A stretch of 64,000 nucleotides of DNA from Phycobacter sedimenti (GCF_038148855.1 NZ_JBBVGR010000006.1:1-64000); one strand, 5' to 3'. Numbered from the stretch's first letter, positions 16,806 to 26,402 are shown. The notes: generated by a model not told the origin, from the letters alone. Made by a program: numbers and translations.

Positions 16806-18617
16806 ATGGACGATCAGAACAAGAATCTCATTCTCGCAACAGCGCTCAGCTTCCTGGTGATTCTCGGGTGGTACAGTTTTTTCCCTCCGCCAGAGCCGGA
16901 AACGCCCCCCGAGCCGGTTGCCGCTGAAACCGCTCCGGCCAGCGCAACTGCCAGTGCCCCCGGCGTCGCCCAGAGCGGCACCGCCGTCAGCACGCAGCCG
17001 AGCGAGGAGGTCAAAGCCCCGAGCGCTCCGCGTCTGAAGATCGACACGCCGCGCCTGGCTGGCAGCATCTCGCTGCAGGGTGGCCGCATCGACGATCTTG
17101 CACTGAAAGACTACCGCGAATCTCTGGATGAGGATGCGGATATCGTTCACGTGCTGACCCCTGTCGGCCAGCCTGAAGCCTTTTACGCGCTCTATGGCTG
17201 GGCACCAGGCGCTGGCCTGACCTTTGAGGATGTCCCTGGCGCCAATACCATCTGGTCGGCAGAGGGGGGGCAAACCCTGACGCCCGAAACCCCAATCACC
17301 ATGACTTGGGACAATGGCAAGGGGCTGACCTTCTCTCGCACAGTATCGGTTGACGAAAACTACCTCTTTTCTGTGACCCAGTCCGTCCGCAACGCCAGCG
17401 GTTCGACAGTTGCCCTTGCCCCCTACGGCACGCTGGCCCGCCATGGCGAGCCGTCCGATCTCAAGAACTTCTTTATCCTGCATGAAGGCGTTGTGGGTAT
17501 GGCCGATGGCGAGTTGGCCGAAATCGACTATGACGACATGGTGGATTTCGAACCTGACCCCCGTGACGGCGCCCGAGCCGAAGTGAAGCAGATCGAAAGC
17601 AATGGCTGGATCGGCTTCACCGACCACTACTGGATGTCCACTCTGGTGCCCGCACCGGGCCAAGGCTTCCGCTCGATCGCAAAGTATGACGAGCGCCGCG
17701 AGATCTACCAGACAGACATCGTTCTGCCGACCCAGACCCTGGCGGATGGTCAATCCGCAGAAGTCACCACCATGCTGTTCTCCGGTGCCAAGGAATGGGC
17801 AACCATCCGCGGCTACCAGAAGGACGGTATCGAAGGCTTCCTCGACAGTATCGACTGGGGCTGGTTCTTCTTCCTGACCAAGCCTATCTTCGCGGTCCTG
17901 CACTGGCTCAATGCCCTGATCGGCAACATGGGCTGGGCGATCATCGGCCTCACCATCTTCATCAAGATCCTCGTCTTCCCGCTGGCGTACAAGTCCTACG
18001 CTTCTATGGCGAAAATGAAGGAACTGCAGCCGGAGATGGAGAAGCTGAAAGAGCGCGCCGGCGATGACCGACAGAAGCTGCAGAAAGAGATGATGGAGCT
18101 CTACAAGAAAGAGAAGGTCAATCCGGCCGCCGGCTGTCTGCCGATCCTGATCCAGATCCCGATCTTCTTCTCGCTCTACAAGGTGATCTTCGTGACGCTG
18201 GAACTGCGCCACGCCCCCTTCTTCGGTCCCTTCCAGGACCTCAGCGCGCCGGACCCGACCTCGCTGATGAACCTCTTCGGCCTGCTGCCCTTCGCGGCCC
18301 CTGCCGCTGAGAGCGTTCTGTCGCTGATCTTCATCGGCATTCTGCCCATCCTGCTGGGCATCTCGATGTGGCTGCAGCAGAAGCTGAACCCGGCGCCCAC
18401 CGATCCGACGCAGAAGATGATCTTTGCCTGGATGCCGTGGGTCTTCATGTTCATGCTGGGTGGTTTCGCCTCGGGTCTGGTGGTCTACTGGATCGCAAAC
18501 AACACGATCACCTTTACCCAGCAGTATCTGATCATGCGCAGCCACGGCTACAAGCCGGACGTCTTTGGCAACATCAAGTCGAGCCTCAAGCGCGAACCAA
18601 AGACGGACGGAAAATGA
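16806..18617 (+). CDS. yidC: Membrane protein insertase YidC
   Basis: 603 residues. TM1 is at ~7-25, then a large periplasmic beta-domain (to ~350), then the conserved insertase core beginning near DWGWFFFLTKPIF and including the cytoplasmic hairpin KMKELQPEMEKLKERAGDD, with five more TM segments. The gene usually follows yidD; here a lipoprotein gene, ttcA and an EAL gene separate them. The stop overlaps the next start as ATGA. Confidence 0.96.
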   Translation: MDDQNKNLILATALSFLVILGWYSFFPPPEPETPPEPVAAETAPASATASAPGVAQSGTAVSTQPSEEVKAPSAPRLKIDTPRLAGSISLQGGRIDDLALKDYRESLDEDADIVHVLTPVGQPEAFYALYGWAPGAGLTFEDVPGANTIWSAEGGQTLTPETPITMTWDNGKGLTFSRTVSVDENYLFSVTQSVRNASGSTVALAPYGTLARHGEPSDLKNFFILHEGVVGMADGELAEIDYDDMVDFEPDPRDGARAEVKQIESNGWIGFTDHYWMSTLVPAPGQGFRSIAKYDERREIYQTDIVLPTQTLADGQSAEVTTMLFSGAKEWATIRGYQKDGIEGFLDSIDWGWFFFLTKPIFAVLHWLNALIGNMGWAIIGLTIFIKILVFPLAYKSYASMAKMKELQPEMEKLKERAGDDRQKLQKEMMELYKKEKVNPAAGCLPILIQIPIFFSLYKVIFVTLELRHAPFFGPFQDLSAPDPTSLMNLFGLLPFAAPAAESVLSLIFIGILPILLGISMWLQQKLNPAPTDPTQKMIFAWMPWVFMFMLGGFASGLVVYWIANNTITFTQQYLIMRSHGYKPDVFGNIKSSLKREPKTDGK

Positions 18618-19366
18618 GCCACACCGTTACAGAAATCTGGCGCCACCCGGTCAAATCACATGGCCGGGAGGCGCTGGAGAGCGTCACGCTGACCGCCGGG
18701 CAGACCATGCCCGGCGATCGCGTTTGGGCGGTTGCCCATGAGGCCTCCACGGCCGACGGCAGCGCCTGGGTGCCCTGCTCCAATTTCAGCCGCGTCGCCA
18801 AGGCACCGCAACTGATGGCCATCACCGCAGCCTACGATGCCGCGGCAGGCACAGTGTCCCTGAGCCACCCCGACCGTGACACTCTGACGTTCAATCCCGA
18901 TGCGCTGGACGATCTGCCTCGTTTTCTCGACTGGGTGCGCCCGCTGATGCCCGACGGGCGCGCAACCTCCGCACGGATTGTGCGCGTTCCGGGACGCGGC
19001 ATGACGGATACCGATTTCCCCTCGGTGACCCTGTGCAATCTTGCCTCCCACCACGCGGTTGAGGCCGCCATGGGTCAGGATCTGTCTCCCTTGCGCTGGC
19101 GCGGGAACATCTGGTTCGATCTGGTTGAGGCCTGGGCAGAACATGACTGGCTGGGCCGTGACGTCCAGATTGGCGAAGCGGTCTTTGCCGTGCGCGAACG
19201 CACCCAGCGCTGCATGGCAACAACAGCGAACCCAATCACGGGCGTGCGCGATGCCGACACGCTCAAGACCCTGAACGGCGCATTCGGCCATCAGGATTTT
19301 TCGGTCTATGCAGAGGTCGTACGCGGCGGTGACATCCGCCTCGGCGATCCGGTAAAGGTGCTTTGA
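18614..19366 (+). CDS. MOSC domain protein
   Basis: 250 residues beginning with the MOSC_N beta-barrel motif EIWRHPVKSHGRE (7-19). The MOSC domain has the conserved cysteine C200 in ERTQRCMATTANP, which in relatives carries sulfur or contacts the molybdenum cofactor. The physiological substrate is unknown. It sits between yidC and engB with overlapping start and stop codons at both ends, so it is expressed with them. Confidence 0.87.
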   Translation: MSHTVTEIWRHPVKSHGREALESVTLTAGQTMPGDRVWAVAHEASTADGSAWVPCSNFSRVAKAPQLMAITAAYDAAAGTVSLSHPDRDTLTFNPDALDDLPRFLDWVRPLMPDGRATSARIVRVPGRGMTDTDFPSVTLCNLASHHAVEAAMGQDLSPLRWRGNIWFDLVEAWAEHDWLGRDVQIGEAVFAVRERTQRCMATTANPITGVRDADTLKTLNGAFGHQDFSVYAEVVRGGDIRLGDPVKVL

Positions 19367-20016
19367 TGCAATTGCAATTTCCCCTGGCGGAAACGCCCGA
19401 TGACGTGACCGCGGAAAAGGGTCGCAAGCTTTTTGCGGGCCAGTCGGAGTTCCTGAAGGGCGTCGTCGCCATGACCGGCCTGCCCGAGGCGGACCGGGTT
19501 GAGGTTTGTTTTGCAGGCCGCTCGAACGTGGGCAAATCAAGCCTGATCAATGCGCTGACCGGCACCAAGGGGCTGGCGCGCGCGTCCAACACGCCGGGGC
19601 GTACGCAGGAAATCAACTATTTCACCCAAGGGCCCGAGCTCTACCTCGTGGACCTTCCGGGTTATGGCTATGCCAATGCCCCGCTGGCAGTGGTGGAAAA
19701 ATGGCAGAAACTGCTGAAACGCTATCTCAGCGGCCGCCAGACCCTGCGCCGCGCCTTTGTGCTGATCGACAGCCGTCATGGCATCAAGAAGGTCGATGAG
19801 GAAATCATGGCGCTTCTGGACAGTGCGGCGGTGACATTCCAATGCGTCATGACCAAGGCTGACAAGGTCAAGGCCAAGGATCTGGACAAGGTGCTGGAAC
19901 AGGTGCGCGGCGCGCTCTCGAAACACCCTGCCGCCTATCCTGAGATTGTCCTGACCTCCTCGGAAAAGGGCGACGGGATCGCGACCCTGCGCACGATTAT
20001 CGCCGGTATCGACTAA
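19366..20016 (+). CDS. engB: Ribosome biogenesis GTPase EngB (YihA/YsxC)
   Basis: 216-residue Ras-like GTPase of 50S assembly. G1 GRSNVGKSS (~48-56), G2 TPGRTQ, G3 DLPGYGYA, G4 TKAD. The ATG at 19366 overlaps the MOSC stop (TGATG). A TTG one codon earlier is unlikely to be used. The protein ends 15 bases before the convergent SDR gene. Confidence 0.95.
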   Translation: MQLQFPLAETPDDVTAEKGRKLFAGQSEFLKGVVAMTGLPEADRVEVCFAGRSNVGKSSLINALTGTKGLARASNTPGRTQEINYFTQGPELYLVDLPGYGYANAPLAVVEKWQKLLKRYLSGRQTLRRAFVLIDSRHGIKKVDEEIMALLDSAAVTFQCVMTKADKVKAKDLDKVLEQVRGALSKHPAAYPEIVLTSSEKGDGIATLRTIIAGID

Positions 20017-20031
20017 CGCTGCAGGCGCCCG

Positions 20032-20760
20032 TCAGACATGCTGGGCGCCATTCACCTCGATCTCGGCCCCCGAGATGTAGGAACTCCCCTCCGAACACAG
20101 GAAATAGATCGCAGCGGCGACCTCTTCCGGCTGGCCAAGGCGCTGCATCGGCAGCTTTTCCACGATCTGTTCCGTCCCCGGCGAAAGGATCGCCGTTTCC
20201 ACTTCGCCTGGCGCAATGGCATTGACCCGAACGCCCAGCGGGCCGAAGTCATGCGCCATCTCACGCGTGAGCGCCGCCAATGCGGCCTTTGAGGTCGCAT
20301 AGGCCGCGCCTGCAAAGGGGTGCACACGGCTGCCTGCGATGGAAGTCACATTGACCACCGATCCCTTGGCGGCGGCCAATTCATCCTTGAGGCCACGTGC
20401 CAGCACCACCGAGGCAAAGAAGTTCACATGGAACACCTTGCCCCAAGTCATGAGATCCGTGTCGAGCGTGTTCAGGCGCTCTCCGTTCGGCCCCTTCGGC
20501 GATATCCCGGCATTGTTGACCAGGGCATCCAGCCGCCCCCCCAGACGCTCCTGGATCACGCCCACGGCATTGATCGTGTCGCTGGGATCCGAGAGATCCA
20601 GCTGGACGTGGTTTTCCTCTCCGCCGCCCCAGGGACATTCCTGCGGGAAAGGCTGGCGCGAGCAGGTGATGACCCGCCAGCCTTCGGCGTTGAAATGGCG
20701 CACGGTCGCATGACCGATGCCGCGACTGGCTCCGGTGAGCAAAAGCGTCTTCTGGCTCAT
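20032..20760 (-). CDS. Short-chain dehydrogenase/reductase
   Basis: 242-residue classical SDR: cofactor motif TGASRGIG at ~8-15, NNAG near 93, catalytic Ser in NVTSIAG, YATSK active site near 157, and C-terminal GAEIEVNGAQHV. The substrate cannot be inferred. The ATG at 20760 is chosen; the frame stays open to 20919 but lacks family similarity there. It is divergent from argB with about 120 bases between them. Confidence 0.9.
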   Translation of the reverse strand: MSQKTLLLTGASRGIGHATVRHFNAEGWRVITCSRQPFPQECPWGGGEENHVQLDLSDPSDTINAVGVIQERLGGRLDALVNNAGISPKGPNGERLNTLDTDLMTWGKVFHVNFFASVVLARGLKDELAAAKGSVVNVTSIAGSRVHPFAGAAYATSKAALAALTREMAHDFGPLGVRVNAIAPGEVETAILSPGTEQIVEKLPMQRLGQPEEVAAAIYFLCSEGSSYISGAEIEVNGAQHV

Positions 20761-20881
20761 GGGGTGTGTTCCGCTCTGAGGGATGGATGCTGCGACCCTA
20801 TCATTCCCGTCGGCCGCTGCAACGCCCACTTGGCAGGAGGCGCAGAACCGCGTAACACGGTGCGCCAAAGGGACCCCAGCT

Positions 20882-21742
20882 ATGAAGAAACAAGATATGA
20901 ACCGCGATTGGATTGCCACCGCCGAGACTTTGTCCAGCGCCCTGCCCTACATGCAGCGCTATGACGATGCCATCATCGTCATCAAGCTGGGCGGCCACGC
21001 CATGGGCAGCGACGAGGCGATGGAGACCTTTGCCCGCGATATCGTGCTGCTGCGCCAGGTCGGGGTGAACCCTGTCATCGTGCATGGCGGCGGGCCGATG
21101 ATCAATTCGATGCTCGACAAGCTCCAGATCCAGTCGGAGTTCGTCAACGGCAAGCGGGTCACAGACAAGGCGACGATGGACGTCGTGGAGATGGTGCTGT
21201 CCGGCCTTGTGAACAAACGCATCGTGCAGGCCATCAACGCCCAGGGCGGCATGGCCGTGGGCCTCTCGGGCAAGGATGCCAACCTGATCACCTGCGAAAT
21301 GACCAACCCGGACCTCGGGTTTGTCGGAACGCCGGTCGAGATGAACCCGACCGTGCTGCGTCATCTCTTCGAAAAAGAGATCATTCCGGTCATTGCCCCC
21401 ATCGGCGCAGGCCGCGACGGGGAGACCTTCAACATCAACGGCGACACCGCAGCCGGGGCGGTCGCCGAATCGCTCAACGCCGACCGGCTCTTGCTGCTGA
21501 CAGATGTCTCGGGAGTAAAAAACGCTGACGGCGAGGTGGTGACCGAACTCAAGGCGGCGGATGTCGAGGCGATGACCGAATCCGGCGTGATCGCGGGCGG
21601 CATGATCCCCAAGACCGAAACCGCCCTGGCCGCCGTACGCAATGGTGTGCGCGCCTGTACCATCGTGGATGGGCGGGTTCCAAATGCAGTTCTCTTGGAA
21701 CTGTTTACCGACCACGGTGCCGGCTCGATGATCCGCGCCTGA
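20882..21742 (+). CDS. argB: Acetylglutamate kinase
   Basis: 286 residues. Phosphorylates N-acetylglutamate in arginine synthesis. IKLGGHAMG near residue 34, VHGGGPMIN near 62, the substrate loop around NGKRVTD and C-terminal GGMIPK are intact. AAGGGA precedes the ATG by eight bases. It ends in its own terminator, so it is a single-gene unit. Confidence 0.96.
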   Translation: MKKQDMNRDWIATAETLSSALPYMQRYDDAIIVIKLGGHAMGSDEAMETFARDIVLLRQVGVNPVIVHGGGPMINSMLDKLQIQSEFVNGKRVTDKATMDVVEMVLSGLVNKRIVQAINAQGGMAVGLSGKDANLITCEMTNPDLGFVGTPVEMNPTVLRHLFEKEIIPVIAPIGAGRDGETFNINGDTAAGAVAESLNADRLLLLTDVSGVKNADGEVVTELKAADVEAMTESGVIAGGMIPKTETALAAVRNGVRACTIVDGRVPNAVLLELFTDHGAGSMIRA

Positions 21743-21767
21743 CCAGCCCTCTGCCTCATGACGACAT

Positions 21768-21796
21768 AAACCGCCCCCTGCAGGGCGGTTTTCTTT
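21768..21796 (+). terminator. argB terminator
   Basis: AAACCGCCC and GGGCGGTTT form a nine-base-pair stem around CCTGCA, followed by TTCTTTT. It begins 25 bases after the argB stop. Confidence 0.9.
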
Positions 21797-21847
21797 TGGA
21801 AACCTCTCATCCGCCAGTAAGATCATGGGTACGCGCAAGGAGCCTCC

Positions 21848-22522
21848 ATGAAAGCAGTTGTCACATATCAGGAGATACTGGACGCTGCGCACAAGCATCA
21901 CCTTGACGTCCTTGGTGCAGTCAATCCGGCCAGGACACCGACACAGGAGCTGACCTCGGGGACGCTGATCCTGCTTGGCCTGACCGGGCAAGACAGCTGG
22001 ACACGCCTGCAAAACACGCCCGAGTTTCTGGACGGCAGACCGGATCCTCTGGATCGATGGTCTCGCCGCGTGGTTGATCGGCTGGGGCAGCAGTTTGATG
22101 CTGCAACGCATTATCCTTTTGGCGGGCCGCCCTATCGTCCTTTTGTGAGCTGGGCCCTGGCATCGGGCCGGGCTTTCACATCCCCGTCGCATATGCTGGT
22201 CCATGATACTGTTGGCATGTTGATATCTTACAGGGGCGCGCTGCATTTGCGGCAGGACATCGAAATACCGGCACCGCCATTGCAGCGCTCCCCGTGCGAA
22301 ACCTGTACGGGCCGTCCCTGCTTGACGACCTGCCCCGTACACGCACTGGTTGACGCAGGTCCCTATGACCTGTCAGCCTGCCACAGCCACCTGGAGACCC
22401 CGAACGGGCTCCACTGCCTTTCAAACGGTTGCCTTGCCAGGCTTGCCTGCCCCCTTAGCCAGGGCGCAGACCGCGCCCCGGCGCAGTCAGCCCATCACAT
22501 GAGTTATTTCCACAAGACATGA
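21848..22522 (+). CDS. QueG-like [4Fe-4S] protein of unknown function
   Basis: 224 residues. C150, C153, C158 and C162 form a ferredoxin-type motif (CETCTGRPCLTTCP), and C178, C190, C195 and C201 could bind a second cluster. The N-terminal part resembles the epoxyqueuosine-reductase/RdhA fold in outline (LGAVNP and the HYPFGGPPYRPFVSW region), but the protein is shorter than QueG and lacks its C-terminal HEAT repeat. It may be an electron-transfer or corrinoid-binding relative. AAGGAG lies before the ATG. Its stop overlaps the start of the SixA-type gene (ATGA). Confidence 0.7.
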   Translation: MKAVVTYQEILDAAHKHHLDVLGAVNPARTPTQELTSGTLILLGLTGQDSWTRLQNTPEFLDGRPDPLDRWSRRVVDRLGQQFDAATHYPFGGPPYRPFVSWALASGRAFTSPSHMLVHDTVGMLISYRGALHLRQDIEIPAPPLQRSPCETCTGRPCLTTCPVHALVDAGPYDLSACHSHLETPNGLHCLSNGCLARLACPLSQGADRAPAQSAHHMSYFHKT

Positions 22523-23016
22523 CCTGTACCCTCATTCTGACCCGCCACGCAAAATCTGCCTGGGACACCAGCGCCCCCAGCGATCATTCCCGCCCGCTGA
22601 ACAAACGGGGCCGGGCCTCGGCCAAAGCGCTTGGGGATTGGCTTAGGGATATCAAACAGCTGCCAACGCAGGTTCTGTCCTCCTCAGCGCAGCGCACGCG
22701 GGAGACATACGATCTGATGGGCATAGAGGCGCCTGCCGTATTTACCGAGCGGCTGTATCATGCCAGCTCGGACATCATCTTTCAGGTACTGAGGGAAGCC
22801 GCCCATCCGCAAACGATGATCCTGGGGCACAATCCCGGCATTGCCGCCTTTGCCCATGCCATCGTGAACCATCCTCCGGACCACTCGCGCTTTGACGATT
22901 TTCCAACCGGCGCAACGCTGATCGCCAGGTTCGACATCGACACCTGGAACGATCTGACCTGGAGCAGCGGCAAGGTGGTCGACTTCACCGTCCCGCGTGA
23001 ACTCTTGGGCGCCTGA
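22519..23016 (+). CDS. SixA-type histidine phosphatase
   Basis: 165-residue histidine phosphatase superfamily member with the catalytic LTRHAKSAWD (R9, H10) and a second core His in LGHNPGIAAFA near 99. SixA removes phosphate from phosphohistidine in HPt or PTS-Ntr proteins, but small RHG phosphatases have many substrates. It is translationally coupled to the QueG-like gene. Confidence 0.85.
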   Translation: MTCTLILTRHAKSAWDTSAPSDHSRPLNKRGRASAKALGDWLRDIKQLPTQVLSSSAQRTRETYDLMGIEAPAVFTERLYHASSDIIFQVLREAAHPQTMILGHNPGIAAFAHAIVNHPPDHSRFDDFPTGATLIARFDIDTWNDLTWSSGKVVDFTVPRELLGA

Positions 23017-23033
23017 GCGCCCCCTACAAACAG

Positions 23034-23067
23034 AAAAACCCGCCGGGGCATCCCGGCGGGTCTTTTT
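23034..23067. terminator. Bidirectional terminator between sixA-type gene and bztD
   Basis: ACCCGCCGGG and CCCGGCGGGT pair around GCAT, with A-run GAAAAA on the left and TCTTTTT on the right, so it can stop transcription from both convergent genes. Confidence 0.9.
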
Positions 23068-23087
23068 GTGCCCTATAATCCCGGAGC

Positions 23088-23855
23088 TTAGTGCCCGAGG
23101 ATCTGGCTCAGGAACAGCTGCGTCCGCTCGCTTTGCGGGTTGTTGAAGAAGGCCTCCGGCTCGTTCTGTTCCACGATCTGGCCCGCATCCATGAAGATCA
23201 CGCGGTTCGCCACCTGACGGGCAAAACCCATCTCGTGCGTTACGCACAGCATGGTCATACCTTCCTCCGCGAGTTCGATCATGGTGTCGAGCACCTCCTT
23301 GATCATCTCGGGATCCAGCGCCGATGTCGGTTCATCGAACAGCATGATGCGCGGCATCATGCACAGGCTGCGCGCGATGGCCACACGCTGCTGCTGACCA
23401 CCGGAAAGCTGACCGGGGTACTTGTTGGCCTGATCCGGGATCTTGACCTTCTCGAGGAAGTGCATCGCACGTTCTTCGGCTTCCCTCTTGGGCGTCTTGC
23501 GGACCCAGATCGGTGCCAGCGTGCAGTTCTCGAGGATGGTCAGGTGCGGGAACAGGTTGAAGTGCTGGAAGCACATGCCAACCTCGGACCGGATCTTGTC
23601 GATGTTCTTCAGATCCGACGACAGCAGCGTCCCGTCCACGGTAATCGAACCCTGCTGGTGTTCTTCCAGCGCGTTGATGCAGCGGATCAGGGTCGATTTA
23701 CCAGATCCAGAGGGGCCACAGATGACGATCCGCTCCCCCTCGTAGACCGTCAGGTTGATGTCCCGCAGCACGTGGAAAGAGCCGTACCACTTGTTCATTC
23801 CGTCAATGGTGATCGCGACTTTGTCGGATACCTGCATTTGTGAAGTGCCAGTCAT
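23088..23855 (-). CDS. bztD: General amino-acid ABC transporter ATPase (BztD/AapP)
   Basis: 255-residue ABC ATPase. Walker A GPSGSGKST near 47-55, Q-loop, signature LSGGQQQR, Walker B IMLFDEPTSALD, H-switch VTHEMG. It powers uptake of glutamate, glutamine, aspartate and related amino acids with BztABC. It is the last gene, 12 bases after bztC. Confidence 0.93.
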   Translation of the reverse strand: MTGTSQMQVSDKVAITIDGMNKWYGSFHVLRDINLTVYEGERIVICGPSGSGKSTLIRCINALEEHQQGSITVDGTLLSSDLKNIDKIRSEVGMCFQHFNLFPHLTILENCTLAPIWVRKTPKREAEERAMHFLEKVKIPDQANKYPGQLSGGQQQRVAIARSLCMMPRIMLFDEPTSALDPEMIKEVLDTMIELAEEGMTMLCVTHEMGFARQVANRVIFMDAGQIVEQNEPEAFFNNPQSERTQLFLSQILGH

Positions 23856-23867
23856 ATCTTGGCCTCC

Positions 23868-25166
23868 TTATCGGTGATCGGTCGCAAGACGGCGTTCCAG
23901 CCATTGCGAGTATTGAGAGATGCCGTAGCAGACGACGAAGAACAGGAGCGCGGCAAAGCCCAGAAGCTCCCAGTAGACGCCGTTCCATTCGGTCGAAGCC
24001 AGGATCGGCCCGCGGATCATGCCCACGAGGTCGAACATCGAGATGACCGAAACCAGCGTGGTGTCCTTGAACAGGCCAACAGCCACGTTCACGATACCGG
24101 GGATCGAGATCTTCAGCGCCTGCGGCAGGATGATCAGACGCATCGCCTGCGGGTAGTCGAGACCCAGCGAATCCGCTGCCTCGTACTGGCCCTTGGGCAA
24201 TGCAGCAAGGCCACCCCGGATCACCTCGGCGATATAGGCTGCCGAGAACATGGTGATCATGATGACCACGCGCAGGAACAGGTCCACGGTGGCATCCGGC
24301 GGGAAGAAGTAGGCCAGCATCACCGAAGCCACGAACAGAAGCGTGATCAGCGGCACGCCCCGCACGAACTCGATGAAGACGACGCAGATCCACTTGATCA
24401 GCGGCATGTTCGACTGACGGCCCAGCGCCAGGGCAATGCCCAGCGGCAGGGACAGCGACACACAGGTCACACCCAGCATCAGGTTCAGCATGAAGCCGCC
24501 CAGATCGCGCGAGGGCACGGCCTGCAGCATGGCGTTCTCCGAGGCCCCTTCAGGGATCAGCATCCCGCCCAGCGCCCAGATGATCAGCGCAGCTGCGATA
24601 CCCCCGAAAAAGCCCGCAGCAAAGGAACCACGACCATAGACCTGAAACACCACCCCCCCGGCAACAAAGCCCAAGAGAGCAATGATCGGCGCCATGATGG
24701 TCCCGCCCCAGATCAGCCAGAAGGCGATAAAGGGATAGAGGCCGGTAAAGATCAGCATCTTGCGCGGCAGGTCAAAGAACAGGACCGGGGCCACGGCAAC
24801 CAGCAGCAGAACCAGGGCCAGATTCGGACGCCAGTAGAACTCAGCCGGGTATTTGAACCCGTAGAGGAGCTGATGCCAGCGCTCGGTCAGGACCGAGAAA
24901 CAGGCGCCCACTTTGCCATCAAGCACCTCGCGGCACTCGTTCAGAGAGGTGGTCGTCCAGACGCCGTTGAACAGCCAGGGCACGGTTTTCTGCAGGATCA
25001 GGTAGATCACTGTCAAGGCAACCAGCGTGAGGATCCCGTTCGGAACGCTGGAGAACAGGTTTTCCCGCAGCCATTTGACCACCCCGGCCTGGCTGGCAGG
25101 CGGCGGCGACGGTGGAATGGTGCCTTTGGCGACAAAGGCGATCGAATCAGATGTCTTGTCACTCAT
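23868..25166 (-). CDS. bztC: Amino-acid ABC transporter permease (BztC/AapM)
   Basis: 432-residue permease of the His/Glu/Gln/Arg/opine family, of the long form seen in Bzt/Aap systems. There is an N-terminal TM near 33-55, a large periplasmic loop, several TM segments and the EAA-like coupling loop EAADSLGLDYPQAM near 350. It pairs with BztB as a heterodimeric channel. Three bases separate it from bztB. Confidence 0.92.
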   Translation of the reverse strand: MSDKTSDSIAFVAKGTIPPSPPPASQAGVVKWLRENLFSSVPNGILTLVALTVIYLILQKTVPWLFNGVWTTTSLNECREVLDGKVGACFSVLTERWHQLLYGFKYPAEFYWRPNLALVLLLVAVAPVLFFDLPRKMLIFTGLYPFIAFWLIWGGTIMAPIIALLGFVAGGVVFQVYGRGSFAAGFFGGIAAALIIWALGGMLIPEGASENAMLQAVPSRDLGGFMLNLMLGVTCVSLSLPLGIALALGRQSNMPLIKWICVVFIEFVRGVPLITLLFVASVMLAYFFPPDATVDLFLRVVIMITMFSAAYIAEVIRGGLAALPKGQYEAADSLGLDYPQAMRLIILPQALKISIPGIVNVAVGLFKDTTLVSVISMFDLVGMIRGPILASTEWNGVYWELLGFAALLFFVVCYGISQYSQWLERRLATDHR

Positions 25167-25169
25167 GGC

Positions 25170-26402
25170 TCAGCGCTCCTTCAGCTTCACGGAGGCGTTG
25201 TAGATGTTCATCACCATCGAGATGACCAGCGATGCGGTGAGATAGAAGAGCATCAGCAGCAGCACGCATTCGATCGCGCGGCCCGTCTGGTTGAGGGTGA
25301 TGCCGCCCAAGGTCGCGGTGATATCCGCATAGCCCACGGCGATCGCCAGCGAGGAGTTCTTGGTGATGTTGAGATACTGCGAAATCAGCGGTGGGATGAT
25401 CACCCGCAGCGCCTGCGGCAGGATCACCAGGTTCATGATGCGTCCGGGACGCAGACCCAGAGCCGCAGCGGCCTCGGTCTGACCTTTGGAGATCGCCTGG
25501 ATACCGGCCCGCACGTTCTCGGCGATAAAGGCACCGGTATAGATCGACAGCGCAAACCACAGTGCGATCAGCGGCCCGCCGATCTTGATGCCACCCTGGA
25601 AGTTGAAGCCCTTCAGCGCGGGTACTTCCCAGGTCAGTCCCATGATGACCATCAAAAGCAGGAACGGAATCAGCCACACGCCCAGCACCATCAGCAGGGT
25701 CTTGGGGCGAACGCCCGTTGCTTCCTGTTTCTGGGTCGCCCAGGCATCGATCTTGCGGGTCGCAAAGAACGAGCCGAAAAGAACCGCCAGCACCAGCAGC
25801 CAGTTCATCGCCGCCGAAGCAAACAGTCCGCTCTCGAACCAGGGCATCGGGATGTAGACGCCACGGTTTGTGAAGGCAAAGAGATCCAGCGCCATGCTTG
25901 CATCCGGGCTATCTCCCCGAAATTCCCTGGGGCCAGGCAGCGCCGCCGTCATGATGGTGAAAATGATGATGATCCAGATCAGAACCGGAATGTTCCGGAA
26001 GATCTCGACATAGACCGCCATCAGCTTGGAAACGAGCCAGTTGTTGGAAAGGCGCAGAACGCCGGCAATCACGCCGAATATGGTGGCGGTGATACAGGCA
26101 AGAAAGGCAACCAGAAGCGTGTTCAGGATACCAACCAGAGCCGCGCGACCATGGCTGTCCTGGTTGTCATATTCGACAAGGCGCTGGTTGATATCGTAGC
26201 CGGCGGGATTGCCGAGGAAGTCGTATGAGATGTTGAGACCTGCGGCGCGCAGGTTCTGGATCAGGTTGTTGCCCAGATACCAGATCGACAGGGCCAGCAG
26301 GATCGCGGCGATGGCCTGGAAGGTCAACGAACGATAGCGGGTATCGTTGACCAACATGGACAGCCGAAACTGCTCCTGTGGAGGGTCAGTAAGAGTTGAC
26401 AT
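25170..26402 (-). CDS. bztB: Amino-acid ABC transporter permease (BztB/AapQ)
   Basis: 410-residue permease with an N-terminal TM near 30-50, about seven further segments and the EAA loop EAAAALGLRPGRIM near 322. Partner of BztC. It is separated from bztA by a terminator-like hairpin, so its expression depends on read-through or a second promoter. Confidence 0.92.
   Translation of the reverse strand: MSTLTDPPQEQFRLSMLVNDTRYRSLTFQAIAAILLALSIWYLGNNLIQNLRAAGLNISYDFLGNPAGYDINQRLVEYDNQDSHGRAALVGILNTLLVAFLACITATIFGVIAGVLRLSNNWLVSKLMAVYVEIFRNIPVLIWIIIIFTIMTAALPGPREFRGDSPDASMALDLFAFTNRGVYIPMPWFESGLFASAAMNWLLVLAVLFGSFFATRKIDAWATQKQEATGVRPKTLLMVLGVWLIPFLLLMVIMGLTWEVPALKGFNFQGGIKIGGPLIALWFALSIYTGAFIAENVRAGIQAISKGQTEAAAALGLRPGRIMNLVILPQALRVIIPPLISQYLNITKNSSLAIAVGYADITATLGGITLNQTGRAIECVLLLMLFYLTASLVISMVMNIYNASVKLKER

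Noticed and set aside
16536..18545. 669-residue minus-strand frame opposite yidC
   Set aside because: Antisense shadow of yidC, which is certain by similarity.
23859..26228. 789-residue plus-strand open frame opposite bztB and bztC
   Set aside because: Rich in His/Gln/Asp/Arg without hydrophobic core: the typical mirror of membrane-protein genes in high-GC DNA.
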